DNA from: Hyphomicrobium facile
GTDB lineage: Bacteria > Pseudomonadota > Alphaproteobacteria > Rhizobiales > Hyphomicrobiaceae
NCBI RefSeq assembly: GCF_900116175.1
Contig: NZ_FPCH01000001.1
Coordinates: 1,366,501-1,430,500 of the forward strand
DNA length: 64,000 bases
Direction: 5' to 3'
Made by a program: the position numbers and the translations under genes. Every line of letters begins with the position of its first letter. Within the stretch, counting starts at the first letter, position 1. This document shows positions 16,252-25,935 of the stretch, one piece after another. The notes below the pieces were generated by a model. That model had not been told where the DNA came from, ran no database searches, and saw only the letters and a list, made by a program, of their open reading frames with translations.

Positions 16252-16373
16252 CGGGCGGTGAGGAAATACAAGTCCAATCGCCTCAAAGCTGAGCCGCTTC
16301 GCAAGGAACGCAATCACCATAGTGCGTTCTTCCGCTTGCTTGCTTTGACGGTTGAGGAGTGTCGTGAGTTTTC

Positions 16374-16406
16374 AGTCACCTGTTGGCGTTGATCCAACAG
16401 GTGGCT
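16374..16406. repeat. inverted repeat upstream of small secreted protein gene
   Basis: CACCTGTTGG (16377-16386) and CCAACAGGTG (16394-16403) are exact complements around a seven-base loop; three more pairs (one wobble) extend the stem to 13. There is no T-run after it. It lies in the leader region of the gene at 16460. Confidence 0.5.
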
Positions 16407-16459
16407 CATCCAGTCGAGCAAAGGCTCGATTGCGTTCGAGAACTTCACGACGTGGAGAA

Positions 16460-16702
16460 ATGAACATGATCAGGTTGTTCGCTGTTGCCTTTTCTTTGGC
16501 CGTCGCAACCTCTGCGCATGCGCTGCCGATCGCGCCGCTTCATCAGCCGGACGGCGTGATCATGCAAGTGCGCCAAGGATGCGGCCCGGGCCGTGTGCGC
16601 GTTAATGGCATTTGCGTAGCGCGGACCACTATTCGCCATGCCCGTCGCGAAGTTCGCAGGTGTCGACGGTGGCACGGAGGTACGTGCATTCGCTGGCATT
16701 AG
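16460..16702 (+). CDS. small secreted protein with GCG motif
   Basis: An 80-residue exported protein. Signal peptide MNMIRLFAVAFSLAVATSAHA, then a short mature region containing GCGPGRVRVNGICVART and an Arg/Cys/His-rich tail. This looks like the small GCG-motif secreted proteins common in Hyphomicrobiales; role unknown. GGAG (16454-16457) precedes ATG 16460. It stands alone between the ECF42 cluster and the leftward GGDEF-EAL gene. Confidence 0.7.
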   Translation: MNMIRLFAVAFSLAVATSAHALPIAPLHQPDGVIMQVRQGCGPGRVRVNGICVARTTIRHARREVRRCRRWHGGTCIRWH

Positions 16703-16740
16703 GTGACAGTCGCGCGTTACGATCGCCTAAGCATTTGGGA

Positions 16741-19239
16741 TCAAACCGCCACCTGCTGTAACGCGCATGTCTCGCGTGCCAACAGTGAATGAATCTCTTT
16801 CGCTGGCCGAGGCTTGCTAAACAGATAGCCTTGAACCTCGGTGCAGCCTTCGTGGCGAAGCTGCGCGAGCTCGGCTTCCGTTTCGACGCCCTCGGCGGTG
16901 GTCGCCATCCCAAGGGCGCTGCCGATGTTTGCAACCGCTCGCACGATGGCGATCGAATCCGGGTTGGCCGAGAGATCCTGTATGAACGAACGGTCTATCT
17001 TGATTTTGTCGAACGGAAATTTGCGCAGATAGCCCAGGCTCGAATATCCGGTGCCGAAATCGTCCATCGAAATGCGAACGCCTAACGCGCGCAGATCGTT
17101 GAGCATCGCGATCGTCGCATCGGTATCATGCAGCATGACCGCTTCGGTAATTTCGAGTTCGAGCCGCTGGCCCGAGAGCCCGGAATTCCCCAATGCAGCA
17201 ACCACCTGAAGCACGAGCGCGTTATTCTTGAACTGCAAGGGCGAGAGATTGACAGCGACCTTGATGTGAGATGGCCACGCCGTCGCGTCGGCGCAGGCGC
17301 GGTTCAACACCCAGTTGCCGATGGCCCCGATAAGGCCGGTCTCTTCGGCGAGCGGGATGAAATCTGCCGGCGACACCGTTCCTCGAGTCGGGTGCTGCCA
17401 GCGGACGAGCGCTTCGAAGCCGCTGATCTCATTGGTTTCGAGACGGATCAAAGGTTGATAGTAAAGCTCGAGCTCGTCCATTTCGATTGCCTTGCGAAGA
17501 TCGACCTCGAGCGCGCGGCGTTCTTGCAATTTGGCATCCATCCCGGGTTCGAAGAAGTGATAGGTGGCGCGGCCAGCTTCCTTGGCTTTATACATCGCCA
17601 TGTCGGCGTTTTTGATCAGCTGGTCAGCGGTTTCTCCATCTCCCGGCGCCATTGCGATGCCGATGCTGACGCCGACGACAACTTGGTGGCCAAGCACTTC
17701 GAATGGCGCGCTCAATTCTGCAATGATGCGCTGAGCCAGGATCGTGGCGCCGTGAGGTTGGTCCGCGTCGACTTGCACGATGGCGAATTCATCGCCTCCA
17801 AGGCGTGCGACGAGGTCGTGCTTCCTGACGCATGCACGCAATCTGTCTGCCACCGCCTGGAGCAACGCATCGCCTACGGGGTGGCCCAATGTGTCATTGA
17901 CGGTTTTGAAGTGATCAAGGTCAAGGCACAAGGTTGAGACGCTACGTCCGTGCTCAATGCCTTTCAGCGCGATTTCCATCGCCTCGCGGAAGCGCAGCCT
18001 GTTGGGTAGATCGGTCAGGGCATCGTGATGAGCCATGTGGGCGATCTTGGCGTCGATCTCGCGGCGTTCCGTAATGTCCTCGTGAATCGCGACAGAGCCG
18101 CCGTCGAGCATGGGTTGATGGGAGATCGCGATGAACTGGCCGCCAGCAAGTTCATCGACTGTGTAAATGGGCTTACGTTCCCGAACCGCCGCTATGCGGT
18201 TTTCGACGGAGAAGCCTTCGGCCTGGGGGAAGCGGCCGTTGGCGTGGCGAGCCTGCAGAATCGTACGAAGCGGCGTGCCAGTAACAGTGTGTTCGGGCTG
18301 TAATTCATAGAGTTCGGCATAACGGCGGTTGCAGACGATCAGATTCTGATCGGCGTCGAACATGCAGAGACCTTGGGGCAGGTTATTGATCGCGGCGTCG
18401 ACGCGCGCGTATTGAACGGCCAAGGTTTCCTGCGCTGCCGCGAGTTTGGCGATCATCGATTGGAAGGAGCGCGCGAGCGTGCCGATCTCGTCGATGCGAA
18501 CGAGAGTTCGATCTCCATATGCAAAGGTACGCGCGCTGCCCTCGCGAATGCGCAGTGCTGTTTCGCTAAGCTGTCGCAACGGGCGAGCTACGGAATAGTG
18601 GGCGAGCGCAAGCGCCAGCATGACGATGAGGAACGTTCCCATTGCCAGTGCCGCGATAATGATACGTAATTCCCGTGCCTGCTCGTTCTGCGCCTCAGCC
18701 AGCGTTTCCCGGGATTCGCCGCCCAGAATGTTCGTGAGCCGGTTCATCTGTGCAAGCGTGTCGTCGAGTGCTGCCTCGAAGCGGAGATCGAGCATCTCAT
18801 CGATGCGACGCTGTTTGTCGCCAGATTCTATCGCGTCACGGATCTGACGTGCAGTCGCTTCGACGTGCCGAAGTTTGTCTCGGATTGCATCGCTATCTTG
18901 GGTGCGCGTCGGGAAATAGTCGGAAACTGCGTGCAGCCACTGGCGCACCGCGGCGATTTGATTGGCGATCTCATTGCTTGCCGCGCGTGCGGCCTCGAGT
19001 TCCGAGGCGGCCATGCTTTTGTAAGCTGCCAAGCCGACATTGTTCAAAGCGGCCTTAGCCTCGGCTAATGCGAGGCGGGCAGGTGCTACGCGTTCGACCA
19101 TCGTCCGATTGACGTGATCGAGGCTTTGCGCGCTGTGCAGCACATACCAATTGGCGAATGCAGATAGCGCGCCGAGGGTGACGATGAGCAACGCAGCTTT
19201 TGCAGCGATGCCGAAAGAAAAGGTGGTCGTGAATTTCAT
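16741..19239 (-). CDS. membrane-bound GGDEF-EAL cyclic di-GMP signalling protein
   Basis: An 832-residue inner-membrane protein that may make and/or degrade c-di-GMP. Order: membrane segment near residues 8-30, a helical periplasmic sensor of ~160 residues, second span (IIAALAMGTFLIVMLALALA), HAMP linker, PAS domain (CMFDADQNLIVCNRRYAELY), GGDEF domain with intact RLGGDEFAIVQ, and EAL domain with EALVRWQHP, DDFGTGYSSLGYLRKFPFD. Both catalytic motifs look intact. ATG 19239 (MKFTTTFSFG) is preferred over the upstream in-frame ATG. No partner gene is apparent; c-di-GMP could feed the exopolysaccharide locus further right. Confidence 0.92.
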   Translation of the reverse strand: MKFTTTFSFGIAAKAALLIVTLGALSAFANWYVLHSAQSLDHVNRTMVERVAPARLALAEAKAALNNVGLAAYKSMAASELEAARAASNEIANQIAAVRQWLHAVSDYFPTRTQDSDAIRDKLRHVEATARQIRDAIESGDKQRRIDEMLDLRFEAALDDTLAQMNRLTNILGGESRETLAEAQNEQARELRIIIAALAMGTFLIVMLALALAHYSVARPLRQLSETALRIREGSARTFAYGDRTLVRIDEIGTLARSFQSMIAKLAAAQETLAVQYARVDAAINNLPQGLCMFDADQNLIVCNRRYAELYELQPEHTVTGTPLRTILQARHANGRFPQAEGFSVENRIAAVRERKPIYTVDELAGGQFIAISHQPMLDGGSVAIHEDITERREIDAKIAHMAHHDALTDLPNRLRFREAMEIALKGIEHGRSVSTLCLDLDHFKTVNDTLGHPVGDALLQAVADRLRACVRKHDLVARLGGDEFAIVQVDADQPHGATILAQRIIAELSAPFEVLGHQVVVGVSIGIAMAPGDGETADQLIKNADMAMYKAKEAGRATYHFFEPGMDAKLQERRALEVDLRKAIEMDELELYYQPLIRLETNEISGFEALVRWQHPTRGTVSPADFIPLAEETGLIGAIGNWVLNRACADATAWPSHIKVAVNLSPLQFKNNALVLQVVAALGNSGLSGQRLELEITEAVMLHDTDATIAMLNDLRALGVRISMDDFGTGYSSLGYLRKFPFDKIKIDRSFIQDLSANPDSIAIVRAVANIGSALGMATTAEGVETEAELAQLRHEGCTEVQGYLFSKPRPAKEIHSLLARETCALQQVAV

Positions 19240-19403
19240 GGCATGAATGTACCGGTGGCCCCGGTACGCCATTAGGCAAAAAGTGTTTTTGATTCACTAA
19301 TGCATTGAAAAAAAGAAGTATTCTGGCTTTGATATGACTGTTTTATGACAGCCGCTGCGTCACTGGAAAAAGCGTTGGGTTGGCTCAGCCCAATACAAAA
19401 GCA

Positions 19404-19438
19404 GGCTGAGCAAATGCGACGTATGCATTCGCTCAGCC
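19404..19438 (-). terminator. intrinsic terminator of the cyd operon
   Basis: Read on the minus strand, a 14-position stem (19425-19438 with 19404-19417, one mismatch, seven-base loop) is followed by TGCTTTTGTATTG, a T-rich tail. It lies about 58 bases after the cydX stop codon. Confidence 0.75.
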
Positions 19439-19495
19439 GTGAAGGTTGCCGAAGGTTTTCCCGTTGACGGGAGCGCCCCGAAATCGTGAGACGTT

Positions 19496-19639
19496 CTACT
19501 TTCTTTTACCGCTACCAGCGGGTGGCGCTGGGCGAGTGCGGGCCGCTGCGGCATCCTCCATCAGCTCGTACCACATCGCATTGAGCACGGCGAAGGCGGC
19601 GGCGAGCGGCAGACCGAGCAGCCAAGCGAAATACCACAT
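19496..19639 (-). CDS. cydX: cytochrome bd oxidase small subunit CydX/CbdX-like
   Basis: A 47-residue membrane peptide, read directly from the sequence: MWYFAWLLGLPLAAAFAVLN followed by AMWYELMEDA, the highly conserved CydX pattern, and a Lys/Arg-ended tail. It has a single membrane helix and stabilises the bd oxidase haem site. It starts 24 bases after cydB (ATG 19639, GGAGAG upstream) and is the last gene of the cydDCABX operon. Confidence 0.92.
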   Translation of the reverse strand: MWYFAWLLGLPLAAAFAVLNAMWYELMEDAAAARTRPAPPAGSGKRK

Positions 19640-19663
19640 GATCAATCTCTCCTTTCGTTGGTC

Positions 19664-20821
19664 TCAGTACGCGTGGCCGCGCTCGTCGCGGATCGCCTTT
19701 TCGTCAACCTTGCCCCACATCACGTGATAGACCCAGGTCGTATACGCGATGACGGTCGGCACGAAGATCACCGCGACCACCAGCATGATGAAAAGCGTCA
19801 TGTGGCTCGATGAGGAATCCCAGACCGTCAGGCTCGATCTCGGATCGACGGACGACGGCAGGATGAACGGAAACATCGAGAGCCCGACCGTCGCGATGAT
19901 GCCGAAGATCGAAAGCGAAGTCGCAAGGATCGCGGCGATTTCCCGGCGCGCTCCCATGAAGACAAACGCCGCAGCTGCGCCGGCGATGCCAAGCAATGGA
20001 GCAAGCATCATCCAGTGGTGCGAACTGTAATTATCGAACCATGCTCCGGGCACTTTGGCGACTGTCTTCGCCAATGGATTCGAAGGGCCGAGCGGGTTCA
20101 CCGTGCTCGTGATGTGATAGCCGTCAATTCCCGCCCAAAGCGCAACGCCGCCAAGGACGAAGAGGACGGCGGTCGCGAGGGCGGCAATTTTCCCATAAGC
20201 CCGGGAGCGATCCGCCACGACACCTTTGGTTTTCAACGTGAGCCACGCCGAACCGTGCATGACGAGCATGGCGACCGACAGAATTCCGCAGAGCAGGGCG
20301 AATGGATTGAGCAACTCGAACAGCGTCGTTCCTTCGTAGAAGATGCGCAACTCGTCGTTGAAGTGAAACGGTACGCCTTGGAGGACGTTGCCGACGGCAA
20401 CGCCAAAGATCAGCGACGGTACGGCGCCACCCACGAACAGCGCCCAATCCCATGCTGTGCGCCAGGTCGCGTCGTCTCGTTTCGACCGGTACTTGAATCC
20501 TACCGGCCGCAGGATGAGGGCGAAGAGGATTGCGAACATCGCAAGATAGAAGCCGGAGAACGAAACTGCGTAGAGCGGCGGCCATGCAGCGAAGATCGCG
20601 CCGCCGGCGAGGATCAACCAGACCTGATTGCCCTCCCACGTCGGACCAATGCTGTTGATGACTACCCTGCGTTCAAGATCGGTTTTCCCCACGAATGGCA
20701 ATAGGGTTGCGGTTCCGAGATCGAAGCCGTCAGTGACTGCAAATGCGATCAGGAGCACGCCGAGAAGAAGCCACCAGATGATGCGGAGGGTTTCGTAATC
20801 GATGAGTTGGTGGAGGATCAT
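19664..20821 (-). CDS. cydB: cytochrome bd ubiquinol oxidase subunit II
   Basis: Membrane subunit of 385 residues in the quinol-oxidising, high-affinity oxygen reductase. Recognisable by IDYETLRIIWWLLLGVLLIA, FAVTDGFDLGTATLLPFVGK, INSIGPTWEGNQVWLILAGG and about eight membrane helices. ATG 20821 is four bases past the cydA stop, and homology begins here; the in-frame extension upstream is inside cydA. Confidence 0.95.
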   Translation of the reverse strand: MILHQLIDYETLRIIWWLLLGVLLIAFAVTDGFDLGTATLLPFVGKTDLERRVVINSIGPTWEGNQVWLILAGGAIFAAWPPLYAVSFSGFYLAMFAILFALILRPVGFKYRSKRDDATWRTAWDWALFVGGAVPSLIFGVAVGNVLQGVPFHFNDELRIFYEGTTLFELLNPFALLCGILSVAMLVMHGSAWLTLKTKGVVADRSRAYGKIAALATAVLFVLGGVALWAGIDGYHITSTVNPLGPSNPLAKTVAKVPGAWFDNYSSHHWMMLAPLLGIAGAAAAFVFMGARREIAAILATSLSIFGIIATVGLSMFPFILPSSVDPRSSLTVWDSSSSHMTLFIMLVVAVIFVPTVIAYTTWVYHVMWGKVDEKAIRDERGHAY

Positions 20822-20825
20822 TTGT

Positions 20826-22403
20826 CTACTCCGCAGCGATGAGTGAAGGAGGAACGAGAATGGCTTCGGGCTCATCATCAGGTTTGGGGCCGCTTTGAAT
20901 GGCGCGCAGCATAAGACCCATCTCAATGATGAAGAGCACTGTGTAGATCACGATGAAACCGAGCAGCGTCAGGAGAACGGTCATTGCGCCGAGGCTCGAA
21001 ACGGCTGCTGCGGTCGGCAGTATCCCTTCGATGATCCAGGGTTGCCGGCCGAATTCCGCGACGACCCATCCGAGTTCGGCTGCGATCCATGGCAGTGGTA
21101 TGGCGAATACGGCTAGCCGCAGAAGCCATGGGTAATGGTCGAGCCTACGCCGCGCCGACAGGTAGAAGAACGTGCCCGTCAGCAGAATGAAGAAGAAGCC
21201 GAGACCGACCATGATGCGGAACGACCAGAAGAGGGAAGGGACGCTTGGTACCGTATCCCATGCCGCTTGATCGATCTGGGCGTCCGTCGCCTTGCGCGGA
21301 TCATCGACATAGCGCTTCAAGAGCAGAGCGTAGCCGAGATCGCGGCCGTTCTTCTCCAGAGCGTCGCGTGCCGCTTGCGGAACGGCCGACTGATCGCTCG
21401 CCGCGCGGATTTGCTGGACGGCGTCGTAGGCGGAAATGCCTTGCCGGATACGAACCTTTGCGTGCTCGACAAGATCTTCGATGCCAGGAATTTGGGTCGT
21501 CAACGAGCGGGTGCCGATCAAGCCCATCACCCAAGGGATGTGCACGGCGAAATGGGTTTCACGCGATTCCTGATCGGGGAATCCGAAGAGGGTGAAAGCG
21601 GCCGGGGCGGGTTCGGTCTTCCACATCGCTTCGATCGCGGCGAGCTTCATCTTCTGATGCTCCGTCGACAGGTAGCCGCTTTCATCGCCGAGGACGACGA
21701 CGGACAGGGCCGACGCAAGCCCGAACGATGCCGCGACGGTCATCGAGCGCTTGGCGAGATCGACGTAACGCCGATTGTACAAGTACCAGGCGGAAACACC
21801 GAGGACGAAGATGGAAGCGGTGACGTAGCCAGCCGAAACGGTATGTACGAACTTCGCTTGCGCGACCGGGTTGAACACCACCTCGAAAAAGTCCGTGACC
21901 TCCATTCGCATCGTTTGCGGATTGAACGCCGAGCCGACCGGGTTCTGCATCCAGCCGTTCGCAATGAGAATCCAAAGGGCAGACAAGTTGGAACCTATCG
22001 CAACGGCCCACGTCGCCATCAGATGCCCGACCTTCGAAAGCCTGTCCCAGCCGAAAAAGAAAAGGCCGACGAACGTTGCTTCGAGGAAGAAGGCCATCAG
22101 CCCTTCGATGGCGAGCGGTGCGCCGAATATGTCGCCGACGTAGTGGCTGTAGTAGCTCCAGTTCATGCCGAACTGAAATTCCATGACGAGGCCGGTCGCG
22201 ACGCCGAGAACGAAGTTGATGCCGAACAACGTGCCCCAGAATTTCGTCATCTGACGCCAGATGGTTCTGCCGGTCATCACGTAGACCGTCTCCATGATGG
22301 CGAGGAGCACGGAAAGACCAAGCGTCAACGGCACGAACAGGAAATGATAAAGTGCGGTCACCGCAAATTGCAGGCGCGACAGCGCGACGATGTCGAGTTC
22401 CAT
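20826..22403 (-). CDS. cydA: cytochrome bd ubiquinol oxidase subunit I
   Basis: Haem-bearing subunit, 525 residues. ALSRLQFAVTALYHFLFVPL carries the haem b595 His; GWMQNPVGSAFNP and the GRQPW sequence in the quinol loop (EFGRQPWIIEGILPT) are diagnostic. The enzyme reduces O2 to water with quinol and tolerates NO and cyanide, fitting the NO-defence genes elsewhere in the window. ATG 22403 starts the conserved N-terminus. It follows cydC by 75 bases. Confidence 0.96.
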   Translation of the reverse strand: MELDIVALSRLQFAVTALYHFLFVPLTLGLSVLLAIMETVYVMTGRTIWRQMTKFWGTLFGINFVLGVATGLVMEFQFGMNWSYYSHYVGDIFGAPLAIEGLMAFFLEATFVGLFFFGWDRLSKVGHLMATWAVAIGSNLSALWILIANGWMQNPVGSAFNPQTMRMEVTDFFEVVFNPVAQAKFVHTVSAGYVTASIFVLGVSAWYLYNRRYVDLAKRSMTVAASFGLASALSVVVLGDESGYLSTEHQKMKLAAIEAMWKTEPAPAAFTLFGFPDQESRETHFAVHIPWVMGLIGTRSLTTQIPGIEDLVEHAKVRIRQGISAYDAVQQIRAASDQSAVPQAARDALEKNGRDLGYALLLKRYVDDPRKATDAQIDQAAWDTVPSVPSLFWSFRIMVGLGFFFILLTGTFFYLSARRRLDHYPWLLRLAVFAIPLPWIAAELGWVVAEFGRQPWIIEGILPTAAAVSSLGAMTVLLTLLGFIVIYTVLFIIEMGLMLRAIQSGPKPDDEPEAILVPPSLIAAE

Positions 22404-22478
22404 CTGCTTTATGTCCGGCCTACGGCCGGCCCCCTTTCGAATTGACGGCGCCAATCGGACGCCGCCGGTTCCGTTCTT

Positions 22479-24167
22479 TCAATCTTGTCGCAACGCCGCG
22501 AGCGCGGTTTCGAAAGCCGCCTCGCCGCGTCGTGGGCTCGCAACGACGTGCCCCCGTTTCATGATCAGCAACCGGTCTGCGATTTCGGCTTCCCGCTGTA
22601 TGTGAGTCGCAATGACGAGCGTGCGACCGCTGGCGTTGGCCTTGAGGCGCGCAATGACGTCGCGAGCGGTTGCGCCATCAAGCCCTTCGGTTGGTTCATC
22701 CAAGAGCCAAAGACGCGTGTCGCGCAGAAAGAGGCGCGCGAGCGCGAGGCGACGCGCTTCACCACCGGAAAGTCCGAGCCCGCCTTCGCCGAGCCGAGTA
22801 TCGAGGCCTTTCGGCTGCCCCGCGATGTAGGCGCCCAATCCGGCGGCGGTGAGTGCGTGCAAAATCTGGCTGTCATCTGCGGTGGGATCAGCGAGGCGTA
22901 GATTGTCGCGAAGCGAATCTGCGAAGAGCTCAGTCCGCTGCGTCAGCAAAGTTCCCGGAACGCTCACGACCTTGCCGTCCTCAATCGGGATCTCGCCAGC
23001 AATTACCCCCAGCAGCGTCGACTTGCCGGCTCCGCTCTCTCCGATCAGAGCCAACCGCTCGCCGCTCCGAAGCGACAGCGAAAGATCGCGGAGCAGCAAT
23101 TGAGGCGCGTGTTCATGCCGGACAGACACGTGGTCGAGGCTTACGGCTATCCCATCCGGCGGATCGGAACGTTGCGGAGATGCGACGGTCAAAAGACGCG
23201 GGCCGATGCGTCGCGCGGCGAGGCGCGTCCGCCCGAGTTCGATCGCGCCACGGCGCAAAGCGGCGAAGGGTTCAAGCGCGGCGACAACAATCAGCACGGC
23301 AAAGGATGCAACCGGCGCGCTGATGTTGCCGGATTTGGCGAGCGCGGCAACGACGAGAAGCATCGCTGCGATCAAAATTGCGTTCGCTATTCCGAACGCA
23401 GCGAAAACTGCTGTTTCGACGAAGTTAAGCCGATCGTCGGCGTTGGCGAGCTTTCGGTCAGCGTCGGCAATCTTTCCGCGTTGAGCCGTTAGCCGTCCGG
23501 CCATGACGAGTTCTGTTTGGCCGGAGACGAGATCGATCACGCGTGAGCGCAGCACTTCGAGCGCATGGGCACGGCGCCGGGCAGGGCGTTCAGCAGCGCG
23601 TGCGGCTAGAAGGGGAACAGCGAGGCCTGTCGCAATGAGGAACGCACCGGCGGCGAGGCCGACGACGGGGTGAAGAAGCCCGAGGGCGACACCTATGGCC
23701 AAAGCAGCGGCAAACGCCGCGCCCAATGGCACCAGGACGCGCAAGTAAAGAGAATCGAGCGCGTCGACATCCTGCGTGATGCGAAAGAGAAGCTTCGCCG
23801 GACGCATGCGCAGTTCTTCCGCGGCGCGCCTCTCAGACGAGCCCCGGAAAAGGCGCTCGCGCAGTTCGGCAAGGGTGCCGAGCGTGGCATCGTGGGTGAT
23901 CAGGCGCTCGCCGTATCGGCTCGCCGTTCGTGCAAGCGCAAAGAAGCGGATGCCAGCCGAGGGAGAAAAGACATCGAACGCGAGCGCAGTCGCCGCGCTC
24001 ATGCCTGCGATTGCCGTCGCGGTGATGAACCAACCCGAGAGCCCGAGTAAAGCGATGCCGCTCAGAATGGTCGCTGTGCTGATCAGCATCCCCAGGAGAA
24101 GCTTCCGGCGCGGTCCGCGCCAAAAGAGTTCGAGAACGGGTTTCAGGTCGTCAAAGGTTCGGGTCAT
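22479..24167 (-). CDS. cydC: thiol reductant ABC exporter subunit CydC
   Basis: Half-transporter of 562 residues: six-helix membrane domain then ATPase domain with Walker A GESGAGKST, signature LSGGEARRLALARL and Walker B LWLLDEPTEGLD. CydDC exports glutathione/cysteine to the periplasm and is needed for assembly of cytochrome bd. Its ATG overlaps the cydD stop codon by four bases (ATGA), so the two are translationally coupled. Confidence 0.93.
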   Translation of the reverse strand: MTRTFDDLKPVLELFWRGPRRKLLLGMLISTATILSGIALLGLSGWFITATAIAGMSAATALAFDVFSPSAGIRFFALARTASRYGERLITHDATLGTLAELRERLFRGSSERRAAEELRMRPAKLLFRITQDVDALDSLYLRVLVPLGAAFAAALAIGVALGLLHPVVGLAAGAFLIATGLAVPLLAARAAERPARRRAHALEVLRSRVIDLVSGQTELVMAGRLTAQRGKIADADRKLANADDRLNFVETAVFAAFGIANAILIAAMLLVVAALAKSGNISAPVASFAVLIVVAALEPFAALRRGAIELGRTRLAARRIGPRLLTVASPQRSDPPDGIAVSLDHVSVRHEHAPQLLLRDLSLSLRSGERLALIGESGAGKSTLLGVIAGEIPIEDGKVVSVPGTLLTQRTELFADSLRDNLRLADPTADDSQILHALTAAGLGAYIAGQPKGLDTRLGEGGLGLSGGEARRLALARLFLRDTRLWLLDEPTEGLDGATARDVIARLKANASGRTLVIATHIQREAEIADRLLIMKRGHVVASPRRGEAAFETALAALRQD

Positions 24168-25828
24168 GCCGCCTTCTCCAGGCGTAAGCGCCGGAAGTCG
24201 ACGATCCGATCCATGCGTGCTGCAAGCCTCAGGTCGTGGGTCGCCACGATGAGCGTCTTGTTGCGTGCGAGAGTCAGCAGGTTGTCCGTTATCTCTTGTG
24301 CCGTATCGGCATCGAGATGCGCGGTCGGCTCATCGCCGAGGATAAGGGCGACATTGGCGCTGGCCGCGATACGCGCGAGCGCGAGTCGCAGTGCTTCGCC
24401 GCCGGAAAGTCCGATGCCGTTTTCACCCACGGTGTTCAAGCCGCGCACCGTGGCAATTTCATCGAGCCTCGCAAAGTGCAACGCGCTCGCGACGTTCGCC
24501 GGATCACTGGTCCGCCCGAGGGTAATATTGCTGGCGAGGGTGCCGGCAAAGACGTGCGGCCGCTGGCCAATCCAAGCGATGCTTTTCCGTAGAGTTGCAG
24601 CGGATTCGTCAGAGAGCCGGTCGCCGCCGATCGAGATTGCGCCCGACGTCGAAGTCGTAAGGCCAGCCAACAGCGCGAGAAGCGTCGATTTGCCTGAGCC
24701 GCTTGGACCTAGCAGGGCGACGTGTTCGCCCGGCGCAACCGAGAGGTCGAAGTGATCGAATACGGGCGTTTCGCTTCCCGGATATCGAAAGCTCAAGTTC
24801 TTGATGTGAACGGCGGGCGCGCGGCGCTCAACGTGCGCTGTCTGTTGAACGTCACAATCGCTGCCGAGCATTCCGGGGCCATTTGTCGTCGCCAAGCGCG
24901 CGAGTTCATCGCGTGCGGCGCGGCCCGCGGCACGGTCGTGCCAGGCAGACGAGAGTTCGCGTAGAGGCTCGAAGAATGCGGGTGCAAGCAGGAGAATGAA
25001 CAGTCCTTCGCTCAAGCTCAACGGGGCACCCCACGTGCCAAAGCCCAATTGTCCGAGCAGATGAAATCCGACGTAGACAGCGACCATCGCAACGCCGAGA
25101 GCCGAAAAAAGCTCGAGAACGGCGGATGACAGAAATGCGATTTTGAGAACGGCCATCGTTCGTCTGCGGAGGCTTTCGGCGTCGGTGCGAAGCCGCCGTG
25201 CCGTCACGTCCACAGCGTCGAGAGAGCGGATGGTCGCGATGCCGCGTAGCCGGTCGAGCAGGAATGCGTTCATGCCGCCCGCTTCGATGAGCTGGGCTTC
25301 GCTCGCTTGCTGAGCACGCCAGCCGATCAGCGCCATGAAAATCGGGATGAGCGGTGCAGCAATGAGCAGCACAACAGCTGCTGCCCAAGAGAGCGTCAGG
25401 ACAGATATAAAGATGAAAACCGGTACGAAAACTGCCCGCATTCTCGCGATTTCGAAGCGGGCGAGATAGGGCACGATCATCTCAGCCTGTTCGACGACCA
25501 CGCTCGCGGCACGTCCAGACGCCGGACGTGCTTGGTCGAGCGGGGAGTGCGCAGCGAGTGCGGTGACCACACCATTTCTGGATGCGGTCACGGCCGCGCG
25601 CGCAGTACGGAACGCCATGCGGCTGCCCGTACTCTCAAAAAAGGCCCTCAATATCCCGATGAGAAGGACACCAAGGGCAAGCCAACCGATGCGCTCAGAA
25701 CCCGCCGCGTTCGCAATGTCGCCGATCGCGATGGCGATCAACGCCGCCTGGGGCAGCCACAGTAATGATGCTGTGATCTGAAGAGCTGCGCTTGCTTTGT
25801 TCGTGGCGATGTCCAAAGGACCTGACAC
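24164..25828 (-). CDS. cydD: thiol reductant ABC exporter subunit CydD
   Basis: Partner half-transporter, about 554 residues from GTG 25828 (MSGPLDIATNKASAALQITA); the frame is open further upstream but that part reads as non-coding. Walker A GPSGSGKST, signature LSGGEALRLALARI and Walker B LILGDEPTAHLD are present; the last has Gly where Leu/Met is usual before Asp. First gene of the leftward cydDCABX operon; an FNR/FixK-type site lies about 95 bases upstream. Confidence 0.92.
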   Translation of the reverse strand: MSGPLDIATNKASAALQITASLLWLPQAALIAIAIGDIANAAGSERIGWLALGVLLIGILRAFFESTGSRMAFRTARAAVTASRNGVVTALAAHSPLDQARPASGRAASVVVEQAEMIVPYLARFEIARMRAVFVPVFIFISVLTLSWAAAVVLLIAAPLIPIFMALIGWRAQQASEAQLIEAGGMNAFLLDRLRGIATIRSLDAVDVTARRLRTDAESLRRRTMAVLKIAFLSSAVLELFSALGVAMVAVYVGFHLLGQLGFGTWGAPLSLSEGLFILLLAPAFFEPLRELSSAWHDRAAGRAARDELARLATTNGPGMLGSDCDVQQTAHVERRAPAVHIKNLSFRYPGSETPVFDHFDLSVAPGEHVALLGPSGSGKSTLLALLAGLTTSTSGAISIGGDRLSDESAATLRKSIAWIGQRPHVFAGTLASNITLGRTSDPANVASALHFARLDEIATVRGLNTVGENGIGLSGGEALRLALARIAASANVALILGDEPTAHLDADTAQEITDNLLTLARNKTLIVATHDLRLAARMDRIVDFRRLRLEKAA

Positions 25829-25921
25829 TTCTTGTCTTCTCCCCACGGGCCGCGGCGGCAAGCAGCGCCATTGCCCGAATCTTTCCAGCCGGATCAATTG
25901 TACATAGCCCGGTCCAGAGCA

Positions 25922-25935
25922 TTGACCAATATCAA
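25922..25935. promoter_or_regulatory. FNR/FixK-type box upstream of cydD
   Basis: TTGAC (25922-25926), four bases, ATCAA (25931-25935): nine of ten conserved positions of TTGAT-N4-ATCAA. It is about 95 bases upstream of the GTG start, suitable for activation under low oxygen. Confidence 0.7.

Noticed and set aside
21135-22445. 436-codon plus-strand frame opposite cydA
   Set aside because: Antisense shadow of cydA; charged low-complexity composition without domains.
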